Source of the DNA: Bacillota bacterium
GTDB lineage: Bacteria; Bacillota; Limnochordia; Limnochordales; ZCTH02-B6
DNA length: 12,982 nucleotides
Assembly: GCA_003387805.1 (NCBI GenBank)
Contig: QGSR01000023.1
Span: forward strand, 1-12,982
Reading direction: 5' to 3'
Shown here: positions 1 through 10,538 of the stretch, piece by piece
Layout: every line of letters starts with the position of its first letter
Numbering within the stretch: the stretch's first letter is position 1
Program-made: the position numbers and the translations under genes
Notes under the pieces: model-generated
What the model was told of the DNA's origin: nothing
Seen by the model: the letters and a program-made list of their open reading frames with translations, nothing else
Database searches by the model: none

Positions 1-179
1 AGGATCTGTGGCAGGAACTGCTGCGCGCGATGGAGGCCCACCAGGGGGAGTGGGTGAAGGTGACGGGCCACGCGGACGACGAATGGAACAACCGCGCCGA
101 CGCGCTGGCCCGGGCCGCCATCCCCAAGGCGCCCGGCGCGTCGGATCATCCCGGCAAAGGAGTGGAGCAACATGAGTGA
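1..179 (+). CDS. rnhA: Ribonuclease HI, C-terminal fragment
   Basis: This is the last 58 codons of a gene that begins before the window; the reading frame starts at base 3 and ends with TGA at 177-179. RNase HI cleaves the RNA strand of RNA-DNA hybrids in the cytoplasm. The fragment matches the family's C-terminal end: it opens with DLWQELLRAM, followed by WVKVTGHADDEWNNRADALA, which corresponds to E. coli WVKGHAGHPENERCDELA. The histidine of the GHA motif (fragment residue 23) and the last catalytic aspartate (fragment residue 33, in RADALA) are both present. The tail after residue 40 is a short non-conserved extension. The stop overlaps the start of the next gene (ATGAGTGA), so the two are probably translationally coupled. 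The identification is by motif; the N-terminal active-site residues lie outside the window. Confidence 0.8.
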   Translation, partial: DLWQELLRAMEAHQGEWVKVTGHADDEWNNRADALARAAIPKAPGASDHPGKGVEQHE

Positions 180-990
180 GCTGCTGCGCGTGCGGGAAGC
201 GGCCGAGTACGTGGCCGGCCGGACGGAGCTGCGTCCGGAGGTGGGGCTGATTCTCGGGTCGGGCCTGGGCGGGCTGGCCGATGAGATGGAGGACGCGACG
301 GCCATCCCGTACCCGTCCATTCCGCACTTTCCCGCCTCGACGGTGCCCGGCCACAAAGGCCGGCTGGTGGTGGGCAGGCTGGCCGGCACGCCCGTCTACG
401 CCATGCAAGGGCGCTTCCATTTTTACGAAGGCTACGCGATGGAGCAGGTGGTGCGCCCGGTGCGGGTCATGGCCCGCCTGGGCGTGCGGATCCTCATCGT
501 CACCAACGCCGCGGGCGGCGTCAACGAGTCGTTCAACCCCGGCGACTTGATGCTCATCGTGGACCATATCAACATGTTCGGCACCAACCCCCTCATCGGG
601 CCCAACGAAGAAGAGTTCGGCGTCCGCTTCCCGGACATGACCGAGGCCTACGACAAGGAGCTGCGGGCCCTGGCGGAAGAAGTGGCCCGGGAGCGGGGTC
701 TGACGCTGCGGCAGGGCGTGTACATGGGCCTCTCCGGCCCGGTGTTCGAGACGCCCGCGGAGATTCGGGCGTGGCGCACGCTGGGCGCGGACGCGGTGGG
801 CATGTCCACCGTGCCCGAGGTCATCGCCGCCCGGCACATGGGCGTGCGGGTGCTGGGCATCTCCTGCATCAGCAACATGGCCGCGGGGATCTTGCCCGAG
901 CCGTTGACCCACGAAGACGTCATCAAGGTGACGGCCCGGGCCGCGGGCGATTTCGGCGGGCTGGTCAAGGGCATCGTGGCCCGGCTGTAA
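172..990 (+). CDS. punA: Purine nucleoside phosphorylase (class II, trimeric type)
   Basis: This enzyme cleaves purine (deoxy)ribonucleosides, typically inosine and guanosine, with phosphate to give free base and ribose-1-phosphate, in cytoplasmic purine salvage. The 272-aa length is normal for the family. Visible motifs are the phosphate-site GSGLG (29-33), VPGHKG (58-63), GRFHFYEG (80-87), TNAAGG (111-116), GPVFETPAE with the base-contacting Glu193, GMSTVPE (210-216), and CISNMAAG with Asn235, equivalent to the purine-binding Asn of mammalian PNP. Glu193 and Asn235 together mark the 6-oxopurine-specific trimeric class rather than the hexameric DeoD class. The ATG start is supported by AAAGGAG at 156-162, 9 nt upstream. 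It overlaps the RNase HI stop by 8 nt, which suggests co-transcription. A hairpin terminator follows at 1015-1054. Confidence 0.93.
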   Translation: MSELLRVREAAEYVAGRTELRPEVGLILGSGLGGLADEMEDATAIPYPSIPHFPASTVPGHKGRLVVGRLAGTPVYAMQGRFHFYEGYAMEQVVRPVRVMARLGVRILIVTNAAGGVNESFNPGDLMLIVDHINMFGTNPLIGPNEEEFGVRFPDMTEAYDKELRALAEEVARERGLTLRQGVYMGLSGPVFETPAEIRAWRTLGADAVGMSTVPEVIAARHMGVRVLGISCISNMAAGILPEPLTHEDVIKVTARAAGDFGGLVKGIVARL

Positions 991-1014
991 CGCGTTCCGA
1001 CGGGCCGGAACCGA

Positions 1015-1054
1015 AGGAGCGCGAAGCGGTTTCCGCCTCGCGCTCTTAATGTTT
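1015..1054 (+). terminator. Hairpin terminator after the phosphorylase gene
   Basis: A long GC-rich inverted repeat has its left arm at 1017-1029 and right arm at 1033-1045, with a TTT loop and one A/C mismatch. The arms extend by an A-T and a G-T pair at the base. The downstream tail TTAATGTTT is only moderately T-rich, so termination strength is uncertain. A second small hairpin (GTTCCG/CGGAAC, 994-999 with 1006-1011) precedes it. It separates two convergent genes. Confidence 0.6.
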
Positions 1055-1085
1055 CCGCCGCCGGCGCGCCGCGCGGCCGCGCCGT

Positions 1086-1559
1086 CTACGCGCTGTGGGA
1101 CCGGCCCTGGCCGGGCTCTTCGTCGGGCCGGTCATCGTCGTCGCCCGGCGGCCGGCCGCCGGGGAAGCCGGCATCGTCGGCCCGGGGCCCGCCGGGAGCG
1201 TCCGGAAAGTGCTCCAGCGGCACGGGCCCGCGCTCGCGCAAGTCCGTTTCCCGGATCTCGTCCAGCATCAGCAGCAGCTCGTCCACGCTGCGGGCCTCTT
1301 TGATGGCCTGGCGGGACAGGGCTTCGTTGTAGATGCGGCGCTGCTCCAGCAGCACTTCGTGCAGCAGCCGTCGCACTTCGGCCCGGGACTTGCCTTCCAA
1401 GTATTTCTCCGCCAAGGCGCGGACCAACGCTTTCAGTTCCAGATTTTGCTTGAGCAAATGGGCGATGTGCACGTCGCTGCGCAGCATGCGCAGCCGCTTT
1501 CCGAACAGCCGGGCGTGGGGGATGCGGCCCTTGGGGGACCGCGGTGGTCGGACGTTCAA
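1086..1559 (-). CDS. Unrecognised 157-aa helical protein with acidic disordered tail
   Basis: I do not recognise this family. The open frame extends further upstream, but TTG at 1559-1557 is the best start: GGAGGTGA (minus strand, 1572-1565) sits 5 nt before it, and a good promoter lies just upstream, leaving a leader of only about 25 nt. The N-terminus (1-27) is basic and proline-containing ([15 protein letters not shown]). Residues 28-108 are charged and leucine-rich, with likely amphipathic or coiled helices ([20 protein letters not shown], then [20 protein letters not shown] and [13 protein letters not shown]). The tail (about 117-157) is rich in Gly, Pro and Asp, includes GDDDD, and is probably disordered. 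There is no signal peptide or membrane segment, so it is likely cytoplasmic. It is convergent with the phosphorylase gene and divergent from aconitase. Its coding status rests on the promoter, ribosome binding site and helical pattern. Confidence 0.72.
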   Translation of the reverse strand: MNVRPPRSPKGRIPHARLFGKRLRMLRSDVHIAHLLKQNLELKALVRALAEKYLEGKSRAEVRRLLHEVLLEQRRIYNEALSRQAIKEARSVDELLLMLDEIRETDLRERGPVPLEHFPDAPGGPRADDAGFPGGRPPGDDDDRPDEEPGQGRSHSA

Positions 1560-1564
1560 CGGGG

Positions 1565-1572
1565 TCACCTCC
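1565..1572 (-). promoter_or_regulatory. Ribosome binding site that sets a TTG start
   Basis: On the minus strand this reads GGAGGTGA, an almost complete complement of the 16S rRNA 3' end. It overlaps an in-frame GTG (1568-1566) that is too close to be its start, and lies at correct distance from TTG at 1559-1557. It therefore argues for the 157-aa form and against longer versions of the open frame. Confidence 0.75.
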
Positions 1573-1589
1573 GCGACCAAGCCAGTTTC

Positions 1590-1619
1590 ATCATATCGCA
1601 ACGCGACGGCCCGCGTCAA
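1590..1619 (-). promoter_or_regulatory. Sigma-A-type promoter of the minus-strand gene
   Basis: On the minus strand there is TTGACG (1619-1614), an 18-bp spacer and TATGAT (1595-1590). Both boxes differ from consensus by one base. Transcription would begin near 1583, about 25 nt before the TTG start. This is the best-formed promoter in the window. Confidence 0.75.
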
Positions 1620-1702
1620 AAGCGAGGCGCGGCGGGCCGGCCCCGCGGGCGCCGGCGGAGCGGGCGGAAGTGCGGCGCGGTGCACGATTCGGCGGGCAGT
1701 TA

Positions 1703-1711
1703 TGGTACAAT
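1703..1711 (+). promoter_or_regulatory. Probable extended -10 promoter of aconitase
   Basis: The sequence TGGTACAAT combines an extended -10 TG with TACAAT (1706-1711). No good -35 box is visible at the usual distance, as expected for an extended -10 promoter or one needing an activator. The transcript would carry a leader of about 85 nt before the aconitase ATG. I see no recognisable operator in the leader. It is divergent from the promoter at 1590-1619, about 90 bp away. Confidence 0.45.
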
Positions 1712-1801
1712 GGAAACGGTGCTTGGCAAAAACGAGCCTTCCGTGAAAAATGTGGCTTGGAATATCCGCAACGAAACGATGCGCAAGGAAAGGGGATCGC
1801 A

Positions 1802-4531
<2,730 letters not shown>

Positions 4532-4585
4532 GCCGGCGGCCCGCCCGGGGACGCGGCGGGCGCTGCGCGTGAAAACCGCTTCTGC

Positions 4586-4626
4586 AACGGCCTTTTCGAG
4601 CTTGCGAAAAGGCCGTTTCACTTTTT
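4586..4626 (+). terminator. Strong Rho-independent terminator after aconitase
   Basis: A perfect 13-bp stem pairs AACGGCCTTTTCG (4586-4598) with CGAAAAGGCCGTT (4605-4617) around the 6-nt loop AGCTTG. A T-rich run (TTTCACTTTTTC) follows. It lies 55 nt after the aconitase stop and insulates the transporter operon downstream. Confidence 0.9.
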
Positions 4627-4640
4627 CGGGAAGGAACGAG

Positions 4641-4672
4641 TTGACGGAAAAGAGAAGTTAATTGCCTGTAAT
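4641..4672 (+). promoter_or_regulatory. Possible promoter of the transporter operon
   Basis: A TTGACG box (4641-4646) is followed by TGTAAT (4667-4672), but the spacing is 20 bp, longer than ideal. It lies in the only AT-richer stretch between the aconitase terminator and the binding-protein gene, where a promoter is needed. The leader would be about 65 nt and contains an unused Shine-Dalgarno-like AAAGGAGG near 4687. Confidence 0.3.
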
Positions 4673-4744
4673 CCAATCGGGGTCGGAAAGGAGGCGAGCA
4701 GGCACATACGCTGACCCGCCACATCAAGACCGAGGAGGGTACGT

Positions 4745-6265
4745 ATGAGCAGAAAGCTGGCAGGACTCGCGACGATCCTGATTCTCCTGTTCGCGTTCGG
4801 GACGGTTTTCGCCCAGTCTGATTCGAATACCATCGTCGTCGGCATCAGCTCCGATATTCAAAATTTGGATCCCCACAATTTCCGGCACCGCTACACGGAA
4901 ACCGTGCTGCGCAACATTTACGACGGCTTGGTGACCCGGGGCCCCGACATGGTGCCCGTGCCCGAGCTGGCCGAGTCCATCGTGCAGATTGACCCCACCA
5001 CGTGGGAGTTTGTCCTGCGCCGGGGCGTCAAGTTCCATGACGGCTCGGAGATGACGGCCGAGGACGTGGCCTTCTCCATCAACCGCTACGTGCAGGAAGG
5101 CGCCATGGGCGGCATGACTTCGCCCCGGAAAGACCTGCTGGGCCCCGTGACCCACGCGGAAGCGGTGGACACGTACACGGTGCGCGTGTACATGAGCGAG
5201 CCGTGGACCGTGTTCCTGCCGTATTTGGTGCACCACCTGGTGGTCCCCAAGTCCGTGGGCGACAGCCTGGTGGAGCATCCCATCGGCACGGGCCCCTTCA
5301 AGTTCGTCGAATGGGTGCCGGGCAGCCACATCGTGCTGGAGCGGTTTGACGACTACTACGGCGGCGCGCCGGACCTGGGCCGCAGCGGCCCCGCGCAGGT
5401 GGAGCGGGTCATCTTCCGGGTCATTCCCGAGAACGCCACCCGCCTGGCGGCGCTGCGGGCCGGCGAGATTGACATTATGGAAGCCGTTCCGGTCCACGCG
5501 ATCAACGAGATCATCAACCACCCGGATCTGGAGCTGCGGCCCGTGGCCGGCACCCGCAGCTACTTCATGGAGCTGAACGTGCGCAAGGCGCCCTTCAACG
5601 ACAAGCGGGTGCGGCAGGCGCTGAACTACGCCATTGACATCGACCTGATCGTGGAGGAGTTCCTGGACGGTCTGGGAGAGCCGCTGCCCACCATCTTGTC
5701 GCCGCTGTCCTTCGGCTACAATGACGAGCTGGAGCCGTATCCGTACGATCCGGAGAAGGCGCGCCAGCTGCTGGCCGAAGCCGGCTATCCCAACGGCTTC
5801 ACCATGGAGCTCAGCACCGAGGACGTGCGCCGCGACATCGCGGAGGCGTACGCGTTCATGCTGTCGCAGGTGGGCATCACGGTCAACGTGCGGCCGTGGG
5901 GCGACCGCACGGCCATGAACGACGCCATGGCCCGGGGCGAGCTGGACGCGATGCTGGCCGACTGGGGCGACAGCGCGATGGATCCGTTGGGCATCTTCCT
6001 GCCCAAGCTGCGCACGGGCGACCGGGGCAACTACGGCGGCTACTCGAACCCCGAGGTTGACGATCTGATCAACCGGGCCGAGTCCACCACCGACCCCGAG
6101 CTGCGGGCCGAGCTGTACCGGCAGGCGCAGGCCATCGTGTACGAGGACGCGCCCTACGTGTTCGAGTACATCACCCAGGAGCTGTACGCCCAGAACAAGC
6201 GGGTCAGCGGCTGGGATCCCATCCCGGACAGCCGCATCAACCTGCACACGGCGACGAAAGAGTGA
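4745..6265 (+). CDS. ABC importer substrate-binding protein, family 5
   Basis: This is the extracytoplasmic receptor of a peptide/nickel-type ABC importer (SBP_bac_5 family). It is 506 aa, a normal size. Residues 1-23 form a signal peptide: SRK, a hydrophobic core (LAGLATILILLFAFGT), then VFA before Gln24. There is no lipobox cysteine, so it looks like a signal peptidase I substrate rather than a lipoprotein. Family signatures include NLDPHN (40-45), PELAESIVQIDPTTWEF with LRRGVKFHDGSEMTAEDVAF (about 73-110), GTGPFKFVEW (181-190), and later DKRVRQALNYAID. The ATG follows GAGGAGGG. It heads an operon with two permeases and two ATPases, separated from them by a T-tailed hairpin. Family 5 proteins bind dipeptides, oligopeptides, glutathione, nickel chelates or sugars; the sequence alone does not settle which. 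Confidence 0.93.
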   Translation: MSRKLAGLATILILLFAFGTVFAQSDSNTIVVGISSDIQNLDPHNFRHRYTETVLRNIYDGLVTRGPDMVPVPELAESIVQIDPTTWEFVLRRGVKFHDGSEMTAEDVAFSINRYVQEGAMGGMTSPRKDLLGPVTHAEAVDTYTVRVYMSEPWTVFLPYLVHHLVVPKSVGDSLVEHPIGTGPFKFVEWVPGSHIVLERFDDYYGGAPDLGRSGPAQVERVIFRVIPENATRLAALRAGEIDIMEAVPVHAINEIINHPDLELRPVAGTRSYFMELNVRKAPFNDKRVRQALNYAIDIDLIVEEFLDGLGEPLPTILSPLSFGYNDELEPYPYDPEKARQLLAEAGYPNGFTMELSTEDVRRDIAEAYAFMLSQVGITVNVRPWGDRTAMNDAMARGELDAMLADWGDSAMDPLGIFLPKLRTGDRGNYGGYSNPEVDDLINRAESTTDPELRAELYRQAQAIVYEDAPYVFEYITQELYAQNKRVSGWDPIPDSRINLHTATKE

Positions 6266-6316
6266 CGCGGCCGCCGCGGCGGCGCCAGCGCCGCGCGGAC
6301 CGCACGCACTTGCGGG

Positions 6317-6351
6317 GGCGCCGTCACCGGCGGCGCCTCCGCCGGTTTTTT
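6317..6351 (+). terminator. Intra-operon terminator/attenuator with competing hairpin
   Basis: A terminator hairpin pairs CCGGCGG (6327-6333) with CCGCCGG (6339-6345) around loop CGCCT, followed directly by six T (6346-6351). An alternative stem pairs GGCGCCG (6317-6323) with CGGCGCC (6331-6337) and shares bases with the terminator, so the two folds exclude each other. It lies between the binding-protein gene and the first permease. Partial read-through would give excess binding protein over membrane complex, a common arrangement in ABC import operons. Confidence 0.7.
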
Positions 6352-6374
6352 CACCGTGGTGAGGTGAGCCGTAC

Positions 6375-7385
6375 TTGAACATCGCGCAGGTCATCACGCG
6401 TTTGCTGCAGCTCATTCCCGTCATCATCGGCGTGACGTTCATCGTCTTTTCGCTGATGTACCTGACGCCCGGCGACCCGGTGGAAGTGATGTTCGGCGGC
6501 GAAGGCGCGGTCAGCGAGGAAGACCTGGCCCGCATCCGCCGGGAACTGGGGCTGGATCGGCCGTTTTTCGAGCAGTATCTGCGTTTTCTCGGCGGCCTGC
6601 TGAGGGGCGACCTGGGCATGTCGTTGGTGCAGCGGCAGCCCGTGGCGCGCCTCATCGCCGGCCGGCTGCCGGCCACCATCGAGCTGACCGCGGCGGCCAT
6701 TTTGGTGTCGCTGGTCATCGCCATTCCCGCGGGCGTCATCTCCGCGGTGCGGCGCTATTCCACCATCGACAAGCTGGGCACGCTGGGGACCCTTTTGGGC
6801 GTGTCCATGCCCGACTTCTGGCTCGGTCTCGTCTTCATTCTTCTGTTCGGGATTACGTGGAAAGTGCTGCCCATTTCGGGGCGCATGCCTTTCGGCATGG
6901 AGCCGGAACACGTTACCGGGCTGTTCGTGGTGGACGCGGTCTTGACCCGGGACTGGGTGGCGCTGAAGACCGCCCTGCGGCACCTGGCGCTGCCCGCGAT
7001 TACGCTGGGCACGTCCATGGCCGCGCTGACCATGCGGGTCACCCGCTCCAGCATGCTGGAGGTGGTGCAGCAGGACTACATCACCTTCGCGCGGGCCAAG
7101 GGCCTTTCGGGCACGCAAGTGGTTTTGGGCCACGCGCTGAAAAACGCGCTCATCCCCACCGTGACGGTAGTGACGCTCAACATCGGGATTCTGCTGGGCG
7201 GCAACATGATCGTGGAGTCGGTGTTCGCGTGGCCGGGGCTGGGCCGGCTGGTGGTGGATTCCATCTACAACCGGGACTATACCGTGGTGCAGGCCGCGGT
7301 GCTGATTTACGCGATTACGTACGTCACCATGAACTTCCTGGCGGACGTGCTGTACACGGTGCTGAACCCCCGGGTTCGGTTCTGA
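6375..7385 (+). CDS. ABC importer permease, DppB/OppB type
   Basis: This is one of the two membrane subunits forming the translocation pore of the peptide/nickel-family importer. It has 336 aa, normal for the type. The N-terminal membrane segment (about 9-30) ends in the family hallmark YLTPGDPVE. A periplasmic or external region follows (about 35-98), then further membrane segments near 103-124, 138-160, 203-222, 262-283 and 306-330. The ATPase-docking EAA loop is seen as ARAKGLSGTQVVLGHALKNA at 239-258. The start is TTG, chosen because GAGGTGA ends 7 nt upstream and the first residues (MNIAQVITRLLQLIPVIIGV) match the family N-terminus. It follows the intra-operon terminator and is 46 nt ahead of the second permease. 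The exact substrate is unknown. Confidence 0.93.
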   Translation: MNIAQVITRLLQLIPVIIGVTFIVFSLMYLTPGDPVEVMFGGEGAVSEEDLARIRRELGLDRPFFEQYLRFLGGLLRGDLGMSLVQRQPVARLIAGRLPATIELTAAAILVSLVIAIPAGVISAVRRYSTIDKLGTLGTLLGVSMPDFWLGLVFILLFGITWKVLPISGRMPFGMEPEHVTGLFVVDAVLTRDWVALKTALRHLALPAITLGTSMAALTMRVTRSSMLEVVQQDYITFARAKGLSGTQVVLGHALKNALIPTVTVVTLNIGILLGGNMIVESVFAWPGLGRLVVDSIYNRDYTVVQAAVLIYAITYVTMNFLADVLYTVLNPRVRF

Positions 7386-7431
7386 CGAGGTTCACGGCCT
7401 GCGCTTTGCCGGGCTGAACGGAGTGATGCAC

Positions 7432-8358
7432 GTGGCAACGGCAACGCCTACGACGCCCGTGGACGGCCGGGCCGCGCGGCGGCGGGCGTGGGCGCGCACG
7501 CGGGAGCAGCTGGCGGATTTTTGGCGGCGGTTCAGCAAAAACCGGCTGGCCGTGGTCGGGGGCGTCGTGCTGCTGCTGGTCATTATCATGGGCTTGTTCG
7601 CGCCGTGGATTGCGCCCCACGATCCGACGCTGCCCAACTTCCGCAACCGCTTCGCGCCGCCGGCGTGGATGGAGGGCGGCAGCTGGGAGCACCCGCTGGG
7701 CACGGACCAGCTGGGCCGGGACATGCTGAGCCGCATCATCTGGGGCGCGCGGGCGTCGTTGAAAGTGGGCGCGGTGGTCATCTCCTTCGCCACCGTCGTG
7801 GGCATTTTCATGGGGCTGGTCTCGGGCTACTACGGCGGCTGGGTGGACGTGGTCATTCAGCGCCTGTCCGACATTTTGCTGGCCTTTCCGTACCTGGTGC
7901 TGGCCATCGCCCTGATGGGCGTCATGGGGCCCGGGTTCGGCAATCTCATTTTGGCGTTGGTATACAAAGAATGGGTGACGCCGTCGCGCATCGTGCGCGG
8001 GGAAGTTCTGGCCGCGAAAAACGTCGAGTACGTGGAGGCGGCCAGGGCGGTGGGCGCGCGGGACCGGCACATTATGTGGCGAGAAATTTTGCCCAACACG
8101 TTCTCGTCGGTCATCGTGGTGGCCACGCTGCGCGTCGCGTGGGTCATTTTGATGGAGGCGTCGCTCAGCTTTCTCGGCCTGGGCGTGCAGCCGCCCGAGC
8201 CCGCGTGGGGCTCCATGATTGCCCAGGGCAGGGAGTACATTTTCAGCTCGTGGTGGCTGGCCACCTTTCCCGGCATCGCGATTTTGCTGACGGTGCTGGG
8301 CATCAACCTGCTGGGCGAAGGGCTGCGGGACGCGCTGGACCCGCGCCTGAGGGAGTGA
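7432..8358 (+). CDS. ABC importer permease, DppC/OppC type
   Basis: This is the second membrane subunit of the importer. From GTG 7432 it has 308 aa. That start is preferred over the in-frame GTG 7423 and ATG 7426 because the best Shine-Dalgarno (GGAG, 7420-7423) overlaps the upstream candidates and is 8 nt from GTG 7432; the difference is only three residues. A basic N-terminus carries the OppC hallmark FWRRFSKNRLAVVGG (30-44) before the first membrane segment. HPLGTDQLGRDMLSRIIWGARASL (88 onwards) is the conserved external motif. The EAA loop is EYVEAARAVGARDRHIMWRE at 199-218, and LSFLGLGVQPPEPAWG (245-260) is typical of the family. Only 4 nt separate it from the next gene, so translation is probably coupled. 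Confidence 0.93.
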   Translation: MATATPTTPVDGRAARRRAWARTREQLADFWRRFSKNRLAVVGGVVLLLVIIMGLFAPWIAPHDPTLPNFRNRFAPPAWMEGGSWEHPLGTDQLGRDMLSRIIWGARASLKVGAVVISFATVVGIFMGLVSGYYGGWVDVVIQRLSDILLAFPYLVLAIALMGVMGPGFGNLILALVYKEWVTPSRIVRGEVLAAKNVEYVEAARAVGARDRHIMWREILPNTFSSVIVVATLRVAWVILMEASLSFLGLGVQPPEPAWGSMIAQGREYIFSSWWLATFPGIAILLTVLGINLLGEGLRDALDPRLRE

Positions 8359-8362
8359 CGAG

Positions 8363-9445
8363 ATGCTTCCGGACACGGAACGAACCATAAATGCGGAACC
8401 GATTCTGGACGTGCGGAACCTCCGGACGCACTTTTTCACCGATCGCGGCGTCGTCAAGGCGGTGGACGGCGTCAGCTTTCAGCTGTACCCCGGCGAAACC
8501 GTGGGCGTGGTGGGCGAGTCGGGCTGCGGCAAGAGCATGACCGCCGCGTCCATCATGCGGCTGGTCAGCCACCCGGGCCGCATCGTCGGCGGCGAGATCC
8601 TGTTCATGGGCGAAGACCTGGTGCGGAAGTCCGAGCGGGAGATGCGGCGCCTGCGGGGCAACCAGCTGGCCATGATTTTCCAGGACCCGTTGACGACGCT
8701 GAATCCCGTGCTGAAAGTGGGGCGCCAGATCACCGAGTCCATCCGGGTTCACGCCGGGGACGACCGGGAGGACGGCGGCTTTTTTGGCTGGCTGCGGCGC
8801 CTGCTTGACCCGTCGGGCCGCATCAGCCGCAAGGAGGCGTGGGACCGGGCGGTGGACCTGCTGCGGCAGGTGGGCATCCCCGCGCCTGACGAGCGCATGC
8901 GGGCGTACCCCCACGAGATGAGCGGCGGCATGCGCCAGCGGGTCATGATTGCCATCGCGCTGGCGTGCAACCCGGTGCTGCTGCTGGCCGACGAGCCGAC
9001 GACGGCGCTGGACGTGACCATTCAGGCCCAGATTTTGGAACTGATGCAGGACATCAAGGAGAAGCGCGGCACCAGCATTTTGCTCATCACCCACGACTTC
9101 GGCGTCGTCAGTGAGTTTTGCGACCGGGTCATCGTCATGTACGCCGGCAAGATCGTGGAGCAGGCGCCGCTGGACGAGCTGCTGGACAACCCGCGCCACC
9201 CGTATACGCAGGGGCTGCTGGCGTCCATCCCGCGGCTGGGCGACAAGAGCCACAAGGTGCGGCCCATCAAAGGCATCGTGCCCGAGCTGCACGATTTGCC
9301 CCCGGGCTGCAGCTTCTCCACCCGCTGCCCGCTGGCCGACGAGTACTGCGGGCGGGTGGAGCCGGAGCTGGAGGAGATCGCGCCGGGACACTTGGTGGCG
9401 TGCCACAAGGTGGACGCGACGGCGGCCGGAGCGAAGGGGGCGTGA
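8363..9445 (+). CDS. ABC importer ATPase, DppD/OppD type
   Basis: This is one of two cytoplasmic ATPases that power the importer. The 360-aa product shows Walker A GESGCGKS (51-58), Q-loop Gln107 in IFQDP, signature MSGGMRQR (186-193), Walker B LLLADE (206-211), D-loop ALDV (215-218) and switch His244 in LITHD. The C-terminal oligopeptide-importer domain has [12 protein letters not shown] (279-290) and four cysteines (316, 322, 329, 347) in the spacing that binds a [4Fe-4S] cluster in characterised DppD/OppD proteins. Residues about 132-160 (including [20 protein letters not shown]) look like an insertion in the helical subdomain compared with typical family members. The ATG is preceded by GGGAG and begins 4 nt after the permease stop. 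The next ATPase starts 5 nt after its own stop. Confidence 0.94.
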   Translation: MLPDTERTINAEPILDVRNLRTHFFTDRGVVKAVDGVSFQLYPGETVGVVGESGCGKSMTAASIMRLVSHPGRIVGGEILFMGEDLVRKSEREMRRLRGNQLAMIFQDPLTTLNPVLKVGRQITESIRVHAGDDREDGGFFGWLRRLLDPSGRISRKEAWDRAVDLLRQVGIPAPDERMRAYPHEMSGGMRQRVMIAIALACNPVLLLADEPTTALDVTIQAQILELMQDIKEKRGTSILLITHDFGVVSEFCDRVIVMYAGKIVEQAPLDELLDNPRHPYTQGLLASIPRLGDKSHKVRPIKGIVPELHDLPPGCSFSTRCPLADEYCGRVEPELEEIAPGHLVACHKVDATAAGAKGA

Positions 9446-9450
9446 CGGGG

Positions 9451-10494
9451 ATGGCCGAGGCACAAGCGGCGGTCAGCGCCCGCGGGGGGGGCGGGGGCGG
9501 CGCACCGGCGGCCTTGGAACGTGGCGGACTGAAGGCGGATTTCCCCCTCCTGGCCCATTTTGGTGAGCGGCTGTTTGGCAAGAAAGTGCGCCACGTGCAC
9601 GCCGTGGACGGCGTCGACCTGACGGTTTACCGGGGCGAGACGGTGGGGCTGGTGGGCGAGTCGGGCTGCGGCAAGTCGACGCTGGCCCGCAGCGTGCTGC
9701 GGCTTTATCAGCCCACGGCCGGGTCCGTCAAATTCGAGGGCCGGGAAATTTTGAACTTGCCGCCGGCGGAGATGCGGCGGCTGCGGAAGGATATGCAGAT
9801 TATTTTCCAGGACCCGTTTGCGTCCCTGAATCCCCGGCAGACGGTGGAACAGATTGTGGGCCTGCCGCTGCGCATTCAGGGCGTCCCGAAGCACGAAATC
9901 CGGGGCCGGGTGCTGGAGCTGCTCGAGATCGTCGGCTTGCCGCCGGGGCATATCGACCGGTTTCCGCATCAGTTCAGCGGCGGGCAGAGGCAGCGCATCG
10001 GCATCGCCCGGGCTTTGGCCGTGCGGCCCAAGTTCGTCGTGGCCGACGAGCCGGTGTCGGCCCTGGACGTGTCCATCCAGGCCCAGATCATCAATTTGCT
10101 GGAGCGGTTGCAGGAAGAGTTCGGCCTGACGTATTTGTTTATCACCCACGACTTGTCGGTGGTGAGCTACGTCAGCGACCGCATCGCGGTCATGTACCTG
10201 GGCCGCATCGTGGAATGGGCCAAGACGGAGGACTTGTTCGCCGAGCCGCTGCATCCGTACACGCAGGCGCTGCTGTCGGCCATTCCCACGGTGGAGCGGC
10301 GGGGCCGGCGGCGGGAGCGCATCATTTTGCAAGGCAGCCCGCCGACGCCCATCGACCCGCCGGGCGGGTGCCGGTTTTACGAGCGGTGCTTTCTCAAGGA
10401 AAAAAACGAGACGTGCCGGCTGGTGGACCCGGAGCTGGTGGACCTGGGCAACGGCCGGAAAGTGGCGTGCCACGCGGTGGCGGGGACGCTGTGA
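9451..10494 (+). CDS. ABC importer ATPase, DppF/OppF type
   Basis: This is the second ATPase of the importer, 347 aa from ATG 9451. An in-frame GTG at 9442 is a less likely start because AAGGGGG lies too close to it. Walker A GESGCGKS is at 69-76, Q-loop Gln120, signature FSGGQRQR at 175-182, Walker B FVVADE at 195-200, D-loop ALDV at 204-207 and switch His233. The oligopeptide-importer C-terminal domain has [12 protein letters not shown] (268-279) and four cysteines (307, 313, 322, 340), again suiting an Fe-S cluster. The N-terminal 26 residues are non-conserved and contain six consecutive glycines (12-17), encoded across an uninterrupted run of eight G (9484-9491). Family homology starts at about residue 27 ([12 protein letters not shown]). 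It ends the core transporter genes; the hydrolase follows after 44 nt. Confidence 0.93.
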   Translation: MAEAQAAVSARGGGGGGAPAALERGGLKADFPLLAHFGERLFGKKVRHVHAVDGVDLTVYRGETVGLVGESGCGKSTLARSVLRLYQPTAGSVKFEGREILNLPPAEMRRLRKDMQIIFQDPFASLNPRQTVEQIVGLPLRIQGVPKHEIRGRVLELLEIVGLPPGHIDRFPHQFSGGQRQRIGIARALAVRPKFVVADEPVSALDVSIQAQIINLLERLQEEFGLTYLFITHDLSVVSYVSDRIAVMYLGRIVEWAKTEDLFAEPLHPYTQALLSAIPTVERRGRRRERIILQGSPPTPIDPPGGCRFYERCFLKEKNETCRLVDPELVDLGNGRKVACHAVAGTL

Positions 10495-10538
10495 CGGCCG
10501 GCCGCCGGCCCGACGCGGCACGCTGAGGGGGAACGCGC

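Noticed and set aside
4724..6739. 671-aa minus-strand open frame opposite the binding-protein and permease genes
   Set aside because: It spans a terminator and two genes with clear family membership on the plus strand, and its composition is shadow-like.
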